Positions 13,989 through 22,992 are shown, counted from the first letter of the stretch. The stretch: DNA of 43,520 nt from Pseudomonadota bacterium (GCA_021799015.1 JAJZBH010000002.1:1-43520), one strand, 5' to 3'. The notes: generated by a model not told the origin, from the sequence alone. Made by a program: numbers and translations.

Positions 13989-16109
13989 TCAGGTGTCGCC
14001 AGCATTGACAACCTGCACTGGCTCAATTGTGCCGATCAATGTGATCGGCTGATCAGATGGAATTTCCTCCATAGCTATGACGGGAAGAATCGAATTCAGG
14101 CATGCCGCAATCGGGAAGCGGTACCGGCCGGGAACGGCCAACACCGGCCCGCTCTGAAGTGATCCCTTTACTTTTTTTCCTTCGCGGGCAGCCGAACGTA
14201 GCAGAGCCAAGGTTCTTGGCTCTATCGCCGTACGCATGCCTTGGTCCCGCGCTGTGTCAATGGCTTTCGTGACCATTGCCTCAAGATCAGGGGCGATTGC
14301 CAGAACTGCGAGGTTTTGGGAATCATCCAGATATGGGGCAACAATCTGGCGACCGATCCGGATTCGGACCAGTGCAATCGTTGTCTCCGCATCCTTCGCG
14401 TTAGTTTCGGGTGCTTCAAGCATCGCCTCCGCGATGCGTTCCAAATCCTTAATGGGAACGTTCTCAGACACCAGTCCGGCAAGGACCTGCCGGATGAAGC
14501 CCACGGTAAACCGGTTCCTGAGGTCGTCCGTCAGTTTCGGATGCGTTTTTGCGAGCGCGGCAATGAGTTCCTCCACCTCCGCGCGTCCGAGCAACTCTGC
14601 GCCATGCGTTTGAAGGAGACGATCGAGGTGCGTGGCAATGACACCCGATGGCTCCACAACCGTATAGCCTCGCGTCTCCGCATCTCCGACCTGCGCAGGC
14701 TCAATCCAGAGCGCATCGTGACCAAAGACGGGTTCCTTTGATTTTCGCCCCTTGCCCAGCTTGTCCACAACGTCTGCCGTCTCGATCGCAAGCAAGGCGT
14801 TGGCCACGACCTCTCCCCGGGCAATTGGCGCCCCTCGAATCGTGAATTTATATTCCTGTGGCCGCACACCTTCCGCGTCCCGAATATGAATGTTTGGAAG
14901 GAGGAACCCCATGCGTCGACTGTAGCGGGTTCGAACAGCTGTCAATCTGGAAACTAGGGACGGCTTGCCATCTGGCTGTTCCCCGACCAGCTGGACGAGC
15001 CCAAAGCCAATCTCAAGCCCAAATGCGTCGATTTTCTGCACGCTGAGCGCATCGAGTTTCTGACTTTTTTCCTGTACCGGTTGCACTGCCACCGCATCGG
15101 CAGTTTGGGTTTCTGCACGGCTCTTTGCCCGCAAGCGCAAGCCCATCAAACCAATACCTGCGCCAAACGCGATAAATGGAAGGTGCGCCATGCCCGGCAT
15201 AAGGCCAAGGGCAAGGGTGAGCGCCGCAGCCACGAGAAGGGCCTGAGGATACCTCGAAATTTGGCTGATTACCTGCGACGAAATGTCTTCTCCAGTTGCT
15301 ACGCGGGTAACAATGAGGCCTGCCGCAACCGAAATCGCAAGGGACGGAATTTGGGCCGCGACTCCGTCACCGACAGTCAAAAGCGTATAAGTGTGAGCTG
15401 CGACAGCCAAGGGAAGTCCATGCTGAAGAGTGCCGATCAGCAAGCCGCCGACCAGATTCACACCCAGGATAATCATGGCCGCAACAACGTCGCCTCGAAC
15501 AAATTTTGACGCGCCGTCCATTGCACCAAAGAAATCCGCTTCACGCCTCAACATGTCACGCCGGCGCTCTGCCTCCTTTGCGCTGATTGACCCAGCATTC
15601 ACATCGGCATCAATGGCCATTTGACGGCCGGGCAAGGAATCCAACATGAAGCGCGCAGAAACTTCTGCCACACGGCTCGAGCCCTTGGTAACAACTACAA
15701 AGTTAATCGTTATAAGTATCCCGAATATTATGATTCCAACGACATAGTTTCCACCAACGACAAAACGTCCGAAACTCTGAATAACGACTCCCGCCGCATC
15801 TGAACCGGTATAACCATTAAGTAAAATCGCGCGGGCGGTGGCTACGTTGAGCGCAAGACGCATAAGCGTGGTGCCCAGCAAAATCGACGGAAATGCCAGA
15901 AACTCTGACGTCTGAGGAATGTAGATTGCCGAGGCAAGAATCACCAGCCCAGCCGAAATATTCATCGCAAACATCAGCGAAATAACAAGCGGACTCAGAG
16001 GCACGATCAGCATCAGCAGTATCGCGGCCAGAATCATCGGGCCGGCTAGCCGTCCCGCTAGAACGGCACCCGATTGACGCGCCAGCGGCTCAGCGACGGT
16101 AGCCGACAT
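13989..16109 (-). CDS. flhA: FlhA export gate protein
   Basis: A 706-residue protein of normal FlhA length. About eight N-terminal membrane helices occupy residues 20-325. The FHIPEP signature region is at about 146-173 (RVAEVSARFMLDSLPGRQMA then DADVNAG). The large cytoplasmic domain (about 350-706) forms the nonameric ring that docks chaperone-substrate complexes and FliJ. The start ATG overlaps the end of fliQ copy 2 by 20 nt. It is followed by fliA. Confidence 0.96.
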   Translation of the reverse strand: MSATVAEPLARQSGAVLAGRLAGPMILAAILLMLIVPLSPLVISLMFAMNISAGLVILASAIYIPQTSEFLAFPSILLGTTLMRLALNVATARAILLNGYTGSDAAGVVIQSFGRFVVGGNYVVGIIIFGILITINFVVVTKGSSRVAEVSARFMLDSLPGRQMAIDADVNAGSISAKEAERRRDMLRREADFFGAMDGASKFVRGDVVAAMIILGVNLVGGLLIGTLQHGLPLAVAAHTYTLLTVGDGVAAQIPSLAISVAAGLIVTRVATGEDISSQVISQISRYPQALLVAAALTLALGLMPGMAHLPFIAFGAGIGLMGLRLRAKSRAETQTADAVAVQPVQEKSQKLDALSVQKIDAFGLEIGFGLVQLVGEQPDGKPSLVSRLTAVRTRYSRRMGFLLPNIHIRDAEGVRPQEYKFTIRGAPIARGEVVANALLAIETADVVDKLGKGRKSKEPVFGHDALWIEPAQVGDAETRGYTVVEPSGVIATHLDRLLQTHGAELLGRAEVEELIAALAKTHPKLTDDLRNRFTVGFIRQVLAGLVSENVPIKDLERIAEAMLEAPETNAKDAETTIALVRIRIGRQIVAPYLDDSQNLAVLAIAPDLEAMVTKAIDTARDQGMRTAIEPRTLALLRSAAREGKKVKGSLQSGPVLAVPGRYRFPIAACLNSILPVIAMEEIPSDQPITLIGTIEPVQVVNAGDT

Positions 16110-16368
16110 GGACTATCTCAGGTACAGCGGCAAACACGTGGCGGGCGTAGCTCGTGGCCGAGCCAAGCATGAAACTGCCGCCCAGCGCCAACAGAATCGC
16201 GAGACCTATCACCTTGGGCACAAACGCGATCGCAGCCTCGCGAATTTGGGTCGTGGTCTGGACGAGACCACCCAAAACACCCAACACAAGAGAAACTCCA
16301 AGCGCTGGCCCAGCCAGCGCAGCAAAGCAGTAGACAGCGCCCGTGGTGAACCAGCCGGGAATTGTCAC
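16090..16368 (-). CDS. fliQ: FliQ export gate protein, copy 2 (between fliN and flhA)
   Basis: A 92-residue two-helix membrane protein. From residue 10 it aligns without gaps to the FliQ pattern: GPALGVSLVLGVLGGLVQ, then TTTQIREAAIAFVPKV, which keeps both the TQIxE motif and the FVPK loop, and ends VPEIV. By these residues it is the more canonical of the two FliQ proteins in the window. The start is GTG, overlapping the fliN stop (GTGA), and the 3' end overlaps flhA by 20 nt, so it is locked in the main operon. Either copy may be the functional gate subunit, or they may form mixed gates. Confidence 0.88.
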   Translation of the reverse strand: MTIPGWFTTGAVYCFAALAGPALGVSLVLGVLGGLVQTTTQIREAAIAFVPKVIGLAILLALGGSFMLGSATSYARHVFAAVPEIVHVGYRR

Positions 16369-16712
16369 GCCGACGACTCGTGCGCATCGGGCGTCGCGAT
16401 CTCCGTCAGGCGAATCCCGTACTTTCGGCTATCAGTTGCAACGACTTCGCCTCGGGCGACAAGCCGGCCGTTGACCCGAATATCCATCGGCTCACCGACA
16501 CCACGATCGAGAGGGACAACTTCACCCTGCTTCAGAGCACGGACGCTCTTGAGAGGCATGGTCAGGCGGCCGATCTCGACACTCATTGTAATGTTAACAG
16601 AATCCAGTGCAGTTGTCCTGATGGCCGGCTGCTCGGACCGATTAGCGCTGCTCGTATCGAGCGCCTCGACCTCAACAACATGCTCTGAAGATATCACGAC
16701 GTTATCTGACAT
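16365..16712 (-). CDS. fliN: FliN switch protein
   Basis: A 115-residue protein with one SpoA/FliN domain (about 40-108): VNITMSVEIGRLTMPLKSVR, LKQGEVVPLDRGVGEPMDIRVNG and a final GIRLTEI. The N-terminal 35 residues are polar and variable. FliN forms the lower ring of the C-ring and binds FliH. The ATG at 16712 lies 11 nt inside fliM, with GGGGTAA upstream; a TTG at 16718 is possible. Its length is normal. Confidence 0.92.
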   Translation of the reverse strand: MSDNVVISSEHVVEVEALDTSSANRSEQPAIRTTALDSVNITMSVEIGRLTMPLKSVRALKQGEVVPLDRGVGEPMDIRVNGRLVARGEVVATDSRKYGIRLTEIATPDAHESSA

Positions 16713-17586
16713 GTTCAAAAATTACCCCGTAGCTTTCTTCATTCAGCCGCCCGAACGCGGCCTCTCCAAGGACTGCTTCCCCATCAGTAACGCGAGCAAG
16801 CCTATGAAGCGTAATTGAAAAAACGTCGCCGGGTTTGAGCGACGCCAGGCGTTTAAGCGGTATCGATGCAGTTCCAATTTCGACGGCGAGTGAGATCTCG
16901 ATTTCGTCGAGTACCGTTCTGAACTGACGATCCCAGGTAACATCACTATCTTGCCGCGAAGAAGTGCCAGCGGGCGAGGAAAGCGCAGTTCGATGAGCCT
17001 CGAGGCCACGATACGGAAAGCCGACGATCAGCCCGCCGCCACCGGCACTTAATTCAAGGTTAGCGAACATTCCGTAGTAGGGCTCTGCCGCGTCGGCAAC
17101 CGAAGCCAGCGTGGGATGAGTTTCGGTTCGCAGGACCCGAACCTTCACGTCCAGGTGAGCGCGAAGCGCGTCGTCAATCGACTGCACAACCATTCTTATC
17201 ACGCTTTCACCGATGCGTTTTTCCATCGCGGTAATGTCGTGCCCGGCATCTGCTGTCTGGGGTCCGCTTGCTCCAAACAAATCATCGACGATGGCAGATA
17301 GGAGTCGCCCTTCGATCATGACAATCGAGAAGCCGCGAAGAGGAGAGATCTCGACAATGGCAAACAGAACTGGACCCGCCGGCCAGGAGTTAAGCAGATC
17401 GTCGTGCTGAACAATGCGGTGGCCACCGCTTATAACGTTGATACCGCGGCGTGTATCCTGAAACAGCCGCGCTCTTAAGGCTCGAAAAAGCCTTTCATAG
17501 ACAATCGTTAGATCCGGCAGCCTGTTGCTTAAAGAGGCGGGCGGCCGCGTCATGTCGACCGGTTCGAATTGAATATGCTCATGCAT
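16702..17586 (-). CDS. fliM: FliM switch protein lacking the CheY-binding N-terminus
   Basis: A 294-residue protein. The core begins almost at once with RLPDLTIVYERLFRALRARL (about 21-40), the usual start of the FliM middle domain, and the C-terminal SpoA domain (about 215-285) has EIEISLAVEIGTASIPLKRL and LKPGDVFSI. FliM is the middle-ring switch component. The N-terminal LSQxEIDALL motif that binds phospho-CheY is absent: only about 20 unrelated residues precede the core. The ATG at 17586 overlaps the fliK stop; TTG 17592 would add two residues. It is shorter than typical FliM (about 330). Confidence 0.9.
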   Translation of the reverse strand: MHEHIQFEPVDMTRPPASLSNRLPDLTIVYERLFRALRARLFQDTRRGINVISGGHRIVQHDDLLNSWPAGPVLFAIVEISPLRGFSIVMIEGRLLSAIVDDLFGASGPQTADAGHDITAMEKRIGESVIRMVVQSIDDALRAHLDVKVRVLRTETHPTLASVADAAEPYYGMFANLELSAGGGGLIVGFPYRGLEAHRTALSSPAGTSSRQDSDVTWDRQFRTVLDEIEISLAVEIGTASIPLKRLASLKPGDVFSITLHRLARVTDGEAVLGEAAFGRLNEESYGVIFEHVR

Positions 17587-18958
17587 AGGCAACTACCGAT
17601 TGGTCTGGCTCACCTTTTGCCGCCGACTCGGTGGAGGCTTCCGGCCGATAAGGTTGCGGCTGGTGGTAGCCGTGATTGGAAGAGGAGCCGCGGTCGGTGA
17701 AGGAGCCTGCGGCATCGCCTGCACCCTGCGAAGCGTGCACGGATGAAACCTGGAATCCAGCCTGCGACAGATGCTGGGCCATCCCCGCTGCGGCTGCCAC
17801 GGCGGCCTGAAGGCCAGCTGCTTTTTCAGCGATCATCCGCACACTCAGCGCCCCGCTCGAGGCAATGGAAATGCTTAAAGTAATCGTACCGAGGTCCGCG
17901 GGATGAAGCGTAATCCGGGTTTCTCCTCCGCCTTCCGCTGCGAGCCGCGAGGTGAGTGCAGCCGTGTGGGCGGGGAGACCATCTACCGGTACCGCTGCAG
18001 GCGACGCGGGCACGCCAGCCGACGCCATGATCTCTCCCCCTCCACTACTATGCTGCCCACGCGCGATCGCTAGGGCGCCGCCTTGCGTTGACGGCACGCT
18101 GGAAGACATCGGCTGCCTGTGAAGCTGCAGGGCATGGCCCGATGCCTGAACAGCCCCTGCCAAGAGGGCGGGTGCTGCCGATGGGTTTCGTTTCTTGGTC
18201 GGGTGAAAGTTATGGCTAGCTGGCGGTGGCGAGGCGGTCGTTTCCAGCCTGGCGAATGAACTTCCGGAAGTTGACGTCACGATCAATCCGGATCCTGAGC
18301 GGTCTCCTGACGGCACAGCTGACGGTCCTCGGCTTTGTTTTTCGGGGTTCCTGTTGACGGTTGAGCTTGCCGCCCGGGCTTCCAGGATTGCCGCCGACGA
18401 TTCAGTCTGGGCCTCTTCGTGGCGCGCACGCGATTTTGCCCCCGAAAGTTGCGCGCCTTTGGCGAGTGCATGCGCGCGTTGTGCCGTCTCTGACACCGAA
18501 GGTTTACCGGTGCCTCCGGCGGAGGCAACCGTCGTCGAACTGGCGTCTGGCGCGCCAGCTAACGGCGATTTCTGGGTACGCGCATTCGCCTCGATGGGCA
18601 GTGGCCTAGGGATCTCTGCGCGAGCGGCCGCAGCACTTCCCCCGCTCGAAGGAAGGTTCGTGGAGACATGTTTCTCCGAGCCGCTCTGAACCTTGGGCAA
18701 ATCATTATGTGCGTTGGAGTGCGGCGGTTTAGGTACCGGCGTGGAAATGCCCGCTTCAGCGTGTCGTTCCGCACCGTTATGCAGCGACGCAGAATCGCTG
18801 GTCGTCGAAGCATCCTGAAAGCCTGAAACGCGACCCTTCTGTTTATTGACCTCCGCAGTCAAAGCACCTTGCCATCGGTTCGGCTCCAGCAACCCGTTGG
18901 GTTTCGGCACCGTTCCCGTAGTCCATGGTTCGGTCCAGCCGGTTAGGAGCGCCCTCAC
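17579..18958 (-). CDS. fliK: FliK hook-length control protein
   Basis: A 459-residue protein. Residues 1-330 are Ser/Ala/Pro/Gly-rich and look disordered, as in the ruler part of FliK. The C-terminal Flg_hook domain (about 345-425) has ETRITLHPADLGTITLSISI followed by LSVRMIAEKAAGLQAAVA and a Gln/Ser-rich tail. FliK measures the hook and triggers the FlhB switch. The ATG overlaps the fliG stop (ATGA). The gene's place between fliG and fliM, where fliH-fliI-fliJ often stand, is unusual. Confidence 0.88.
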   Translation of the reverse strand: MRALLTGWTEPWTTGTVPKPNGLLEPNRWQGALTAEVNKQKGRVSGFQDASTTSDSASLHNGAERHAEAGISTPVPKPPHSNAHNDLPKVQSGSEKHVSTNLPSSGGSAAAARAEIPRPLPIEANARTQKSPLAGAPDASSTTVASAGGTGKPSVSETAQRAHALAKGAQLSGAKSRARHEEAQTESSAAILEARAASSTVNRNPEKQSRGPSAVPSGDRSGSGLIVTSTSGSSFARLETTASPPPASHNFHPTKKRNPSAAPALLAGAVQASGHALQLHRQPMSSSVPSTQGGALAIARGQHSSGGGEIMASAGVPASPAAVPVDGLPAHTAALTSRLAAEGGGETRITLHPADLGTITLSISIASSGALSVRMIAEKAAGLQAAVAAAAGMAQHLSQAGFQVSSVHASQGAGDAAGSFTDRGSSSNHGYHQPQPYRPEASTESAAKGEPDQSVVAYA

Positions 18959-19959
18959 AGCATGTCCTCCGCGCCAGCAAGCGAAATTTTGCCTTCCTGC
19001 GCCAGCCGAAGCGCAGCATCAACGAACTCCCGCTGCGCCGCCTGCGCGTCTGCCCGTGTCACCAGCGGACCGGTCTCCAGTTCCTCCCGTAGCAGCGCCC
19101 CTTCCTTGCTCGAGACATTCGCAAATATTTTCTGTCGCATCGCTGAGTTCGCACTTCGAAGCGCCGGAACCATTCGCCCATTGTCGACTTCCCGCAGGAT
19201 CATCTGGATCGCAGGATCGGCGAGCCGGACCAAGTCATCAAAAGTAAACATCTCTTGTCGGATTCGGTCCGCAAGCGCGGAATCCTGCTCCCTGATTTCG
19301 GACAAGACCCGATCGGAAATCGGTACGCCCATGCCGTTCAGAATGTCGGCCGCCTCGCGCACCCCCCCTAACGAAGGCGCGCGGGCCGTAACTGCCCCAC
19401 CGAGCATTTCTGAGAGCATAGCCCGCAGTTCCCCCAGAGCAAAAGGAAGAACCTGATCGAGGCGCGCGTATCTGGCCAGAACATCCGTTGCGAGGGCAGG
19501 CGGCAGATGTGCAAGGAAAGCTGACCCGGCCGCCCTGCCCATGTGTCCCAGCATCACAGCAAGGACCTGCGGTCGCTCCGACCTGAACTGCTCAGCGAGG
19601 GCTTTCGGATCGGCCGTGGTTAATGCGTCGATGGCGCCGTTGCCTGAACGCATGAGGCGCTCCATCATTTCCGCCGCCTTCCTTTCCCCTACAGCGATAG
19701 TGAGCAGGCGTTTGAAATGCGCGACACCCCCGGGTGCGATAGCACCATCGGATTCCAGATCTGCGTTGAGGCGGAGAAAAATCTCGTAAGTCTTGTCAGA
19801 GGGAACGGCCTTCATCGAAGCCATAGCGTCCGTAATTGCCGCGATAGCCCTTTCGTCCATGTGGCGAAGCACAGATGCAGCACGATGGTCCTCGAAGGAC
19901 AGCAGAACAGCTGCAGCCATTTCCGCCCCGGTCAGGCTCTCTGGCTGGGCCACACTCAT
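18955..19959 (-). CDS. fliG: FliG motor switch protein
   Basis: A 334-residue protein of normal length. The N-terminal domain (1-100) has GAEMAAAVLLSFEDHRAASV, the middle has SERPQVLAVMLGHMGRAAGS (an EHPQ-like motif), and the C-terminal torque domain has FTFDDLVRLADPAIQMILRE followed by MRQKIFANVSSKEGALLREE. FliG connects the MS-ring to FliM and meets MotA. The start ATG at 19959 is 1 nt after the fliF stop; a longer frame would extend 63 nt into fliF and is unlikely. AAGGAA lies upstream. In the torque helix one of the paired acidic residues of enterics is replaced by Ala (LADPA for LDDRA). Confidence 0.94.
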   Translation of the reverse strand: MSVAQPESLTGAEMAAAVLLSFEDHRAASVLRHMDERAIAAITDAMASMKAVPSDKTYEIFLRLNADLESDGAIAPGGVAHFKRLLTIAVGERKAAEMMERLMRSGNGAIDALTTADPKALAEQFRSERPQVLAVMLGHMGRAAGSAFLAHLPPALATDVLARYARLDQVLPFALGELRAMLSEMLGGAVTARAPSLGGVREAADILNGMGVPISDRVLSEIREQDSALADRIRQEMFTFDDLVRLADPAIQMILREVDNGRMVPALRSANSAMRQKIFANVSSKEGALLREELETGPLVTRADAQAAQREFVDAALRLAQEGKISLAGAEDML

Positions 19960-19960
19960 C

Positions 19961-21577
19961 TCACGATTCCTTTCTTGGAGGCACCGGCTGCTCCAGCGAC
20001 CAGTTCTGCAGCGTTCGCGCAATGGAAACCGGATTTATGTCGGCGACATTCTTGATGCGGCCGACGATTTCCTGAAACTGCTCGTGCACAAGGGCTTGCT
20101 CCTTTGATACGGAAGCGCCGAGCGCGTTCCGAGCGGCCCTGAGATCGGCATCCTCGGCCAAGCCATGCGGCCCTGTTGCGGGACGACGCAGCCTTTCGGC
20201 AAGCCAGCGCCTGGCCGGCAGCACCACGCCGAAAAGAGCAGTAAGGGCAGCGAGTACAAGGAGCCCGCCCCGGATCAACAGCGGCAGGCTGTTGGCCGCG
20301 TTTGCCTCCAGTGCATGGCCTGGTGGGACAAATGCAGCTGTTGTGACGGCCACGCTTGTCACTGGGACGGCGATCGCCGCCGCTACCATCGACTTTACTG
20401 CGGCGGTCGTTAGCCGGCCAAGCGCCGGGGGCGCAACCACCACCGAGACAGACGTGCTTTTTATTTGCCACGCAGGAAGACGATCGAATGTGTGAGTCTG
20501 ATCGATAGCGAAGGCCTCGACCTTATGATGCGATGAGGACCTGGGCATAACCGTGGCCGGCCTTTGCTTCGCAGGAGCTGCAGCAGGCTTTGCGATACCC
20601 CCCGCTTTGGTGGCAGGCTGGACAACAGGGGCAGTCGTCGGGCCGGGCGGCTGGTTAGACAGCGCCCCTGGAATGCCCATCGCAGCGTATCCCGACCCAA
20701 CTTTTTTTGTTGTCGTCAGATCATCCGACGTCGGATACGACTCAGGCCCATACAGTGTCCTGTCTATCGTCTTCCTCGAAAACCCAATATCCGAAGAAAC
20801 CGCAACCCTGTAGTTGGCCGCACCGAAGATGGGGGTTAGTATTTCGCGGATTTTGGCTTCGTCACTGGCCTCGACATGCCGCTGGATGGAAAACTGCTGC
20901 GCGACGGTTCCGGCATTGGTCATCGGATACAGAATTCTGCCGGCCTCCGTCTCGACGACGACGTCCTTCACGGACAACCCAGGAACCGCTCCGGCTACAA
21001 GCCTGGCGACCGCAAGCCCTATGGCCGCATCAGCCTCGGGCGCACCGGCCATAACAACTGAGGCTTTGGGCTCAGGCTGATCGGCAAGGAACGGCGTGTA
21101 CCGAGGAATGGCTAGAAGAACACGGACGTACCGCGCTCCGGTAACCTGCTGGACCGACGACTCAATTTGCGACTCCGTCGACTGCATCTGCATTGCGTGA
21201 ACAGCAGCCACACTCGCGGTCATCGGCGTCTTCACAAGATCCCGTAAAGCTGCAGTGCCGTCGCTTGACGGCTCCCCGGCCTTCGCAAGCTCGAGCCGGG
21301 CCCGACCGAGATCGCTGGCAGGAACCCTGATCACATTGCCGTCAGCGGCCAGTTTGTAGGGGATACCAAGCTTCTGAAGCTCGCCTATAACACCCCCCCC
21401 TTGTTCCGGAGTCAGGCCGTCAAACAGCGTGACATAAGCAGTACCGTAAAATGCGACCATCCCGAAAATAACGGTGGCGAGCAGAGCAACAGCGACCCCT
21501 CCCGCGATTGGCAACGGCATCCGCTTCAAGCGCTCAACCGCGGCGCCACCAAACTCACGCGCCTGTGAAAAACTCAT
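19961..21577 (-). CDS. fliF: FliF MS-ring protein
   Basis: A 538-residue protein with two membrane helices (about 21-47 and 440-462). Between them lie the ring-building motifs, with NVIRVPASDLGRARLELAKA and the ALRDLVKTPMTASVAAVHAM region, then RKTIDRTLYGPES. The short cytoplasmic C-terminus binds FliG. FliF forms the MS-ring, the base on which the export gate and C-ring assemble. It starts 10 nt after fliE. A Pro/Ala/Lys-rich insert occupies about 305-350, a variable site in this family. Confidence 0.95.
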   Translation of the reverse strand: MSFSQAREFGGAAVERLKRMPLPIAGGVAVALLATVIFGMVAFYGTAYVTLFDGLTPEQGGGVIGELQKLGIPYKLAADGNVIRVPASDLGRARLELAKAGEPSSDGTAALRDLVKTPMTASVAAVHAMQMQSTESQIESSVQQVTGARYVRVLLAIPRYTPFLADQPEPKASVVMAGAPEADAAIGLAVARLVAGAVPGLSVKDVVVETEAGRILYPMTNAGTVAQQFSIQRHVEASDEAKIREILTPIFGAANYRVAVSSDIGFSRKTIDRTLYGPESYPTSDDLTTTKKVGSGYAAMGIPGALSNQPPGPTTAPVVQPATKAGGIAKPAAAPAKQRPATVMPRSSSHHKVEAFAIDQTHTFDRLPAWQIKSTSVSVVVAPPALGRLTTAAVKSMVAAAIAVPVTSVAVTTAAFVPPGHALEANAANSLPLLIRGGLLVLAALTALFGVVLPARRWLAERLRRPATGPHGLAEDADLRAARNALGASVSKEQALVHEQFQEIVGRIKNVADINPVSIARTLQNWSLEQPVPPRKES

Positions 21578-21587
21578 CGTCTCTTAT

Positions 21588-21896
21588 TCAGATTTGCATA
21601 TTCGTCAGCGTCTGGTACGCAGAGACGACTTCATTCCGAACAGCAACAACAGCATTCCAGGCAACTTCTGCCTTGTCCGAGAGAACAAGCGCAGTCGCCA
21701 TCGATGCCCCGGGTGTTCCAGCCGCGACCGCGTCTTCGGCTGTCGCAGCAACTGCCTGCTCCGCGCTAACTCCGGTCAACGCGTCATGAAGCGTTTGGAG
21801 AAAATCGCTTGCATGGCTTGATACCTTCCCCCCTGTTGGCGTCGCAGGCTGCGACGGAACAGATGAAGAGCTTACTATGTTATGGATTGAAGCCAT
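21588..21896 (-). CDS. fliE: FliE MS-ring/rod junction protein
   Basis: A 102-residue protein. The Ser/Pro-rich N-terminus is followed by helices. The C-terminal DKAEVAWNAVVAVRNEVVSA then YQTLTNMQI is the FliE signature (KAe...vRNklv.AYqeimrM). FliE joins the MS-ring to the proximal rod and is the first rod-type substrate. It is the first gene of the long minus-strand run; AGGCAGG precedes the ATG. Confidence 0.92.
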   Translation of the reverse strand: MASIHNIVSSSSVPSQPATPTGGKVSSHASDFLQTLHDALTGVSAEQAVAATAEDAVAAGTPGASMATALVLSDKAEVAWNAVVAVRNEVVSAYQTLTNMQI

Positions 21897-22183
21897 CCTG
21901 CCTACCCTGCCTCAAAAAAACTCGCCGATGGCGGAACAACGCGTTGATTTCTCATGGCGCATAACGCAAAGACGCCTCATTCTGTGTATTGCCGATTCGC
22001 AATTATCACGAATCCGGGATTTTCCTGCTCTCGTTTCCCTGATCTCCGCGACATTCATTTTTAGCCGACCCAACGGCCATCGCGGCTATGTCGCACACAA
22101 TTTAGGATTGCGCTAGTGTAATTTTTCCTCTTGAAGTTGAAATCGTGATTGTGTACTCAGGCGCGGTCCCAAGGAAGAACGAT
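21897..22183. promoter_or_regulatory. Divergent control region fliE / flgB
   Basis: This gap separates the two largest flagellar operons, so promoters for both must lie here. It is AT-richer than its surroundings. I found no convincing sigma-70 or sigma-54 match. One weak sigma-28-like arrangement exists on the minus strand (TAAATTGT, 10 bp, GCCGCGAT). There is no supported gene inside it. Confidence 0.5.
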
Positions 22184-22549
22184 TTGACGAACACGCCCAG
22201 CTTTATTGCCTTCGCACAAACGATCTTTGACCTGCGCAGCCAACGGGAGTCGCTGATCGCGAGCAACATCACGAACGCGAATACGCCGGGCTACAAAGCT
22301 GTGGACATTAACTTCCAGAAAGCATTGACCCATGCTCTTGCCCGCGCTGACAGCGAGCAACCAGCCAGTGCGCCGGTCGAATTTACTACCGGATTTCCTG
22401 CGGGACTCGATGGGAACGACGTTTCACCAACAGCCGAGAAGCTGGAGTCATTGCAGAACATGAGCGCATTGGGGGCAGAAACCCAGTTTCTACACCAATC
22501 GACCAGCGATCTCATTACGGCCCTCCGCCCGAATCCTAACGGCACATGA
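22184..22549 (+). CDS. flgB: FlgB proximal rod protein
   Basis: A 121-residue rod protein. The N-terminal motif RSQRESLIASNITNANTPGY followed by KAVDINFQKAL is the FlgB form of the rod/hook signature; the C-terminal part ends with a helix (LHQSTSDLITALRP). TTG at 22184 is preferred because AAGGAAG lies 7-8 nt upstream; GTG at 22145 has no ribosome site. First gene of the rod/hook operon. Confidence 0.9.
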   Translation: MTNTPSFIAFAQTIFDLRSQRESLIASNITNANTPGYKAVDINFQKALTHALARADSEQPASAPVEFTTGFPAGLDGNDVSPTAEKLESLQNMSALGAETQFLHQSTSDLITALRPNPNGT

Positions 22550-22572
22550 GTCGTGTACCAGGAAAGTTAGTC

Positions 22573-22992
22573 ATGGACAGTGCAGTTGTTCCCGGCATAA
22601 CGACAATTATCGGTTCCGGAATCCTGGCCCAAAACGAGCGATTGAGCCTTATCGCCTCGAACATCGCCAACGCCGATTCCATCGCGACGTCCGCAGCTAA
22701 CATCTATCGGGCCATGGAACCGGTATTCGAGGCGGTTCCATCGGAATCTGGCTCGCCAATTGACGAAGTGCAGGTGGCCGGCATCGTGCAGAGCTCCGCT
22801 CCGCCGAAGACGAAATACGATCCCGGGAGCCCGCTGGCGAACGCAAAGGGCTACGTCACGATGTCGAATGTCGATCCCGTTCAGCAAATGATCGATCTCA
22901 TCTCGGCCTCTCAGAGTTACTCGGACGAGATCGCCGTGCTGGATCAGACCACCAGGATGAACCAGACCATGACACAAAGTTTCATCGCGTGA
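22573..22992 (+). CDS. flgC: FlgC proximal rod protein
   Basis: A 139-residue rod protein. It has GSGILAQNERLSLIASNIAN at the N-terminus and a C-terminal VTMSNVDPVQQMIDLISASQ followed by a YSDEIAVL helix, the usual rod C-terminal motif. The Thr-rich turn after NIAN differs from the common NTTxTPxGGPY. ATG 22573 follows AGGAAAG; an ATG at 22546 overlapping the flgB stop (ATGA) is the alternative and would add nine residues. Confidence 0.9.
   Translation: MDSAVVPGITTIIGSGILAQNERLSLIASNIANADSIATSAANIYRAMEPVFEAVPSESGSPIDEVQVAGIVQSSAPPKTKYDPGSPLANAKGYVTMSNVDPVQQMIDLISASQSYSDEIAVLDQTTRMNQTMTQSFIA

Noticed and set aside
6794-16368. Second FliQ as part of a separate type III secretion system
   Set aside because: Only single copies of fliP, fliR, flhB, flhA and fliI are present, and both fliQ genes sit inside flagellar operons.
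22010-22110. Sigma-28-like boxes upstream of fliE
   Set aside because: Match is partial with wrong spacing; kept only as a weak remark in the region entry.
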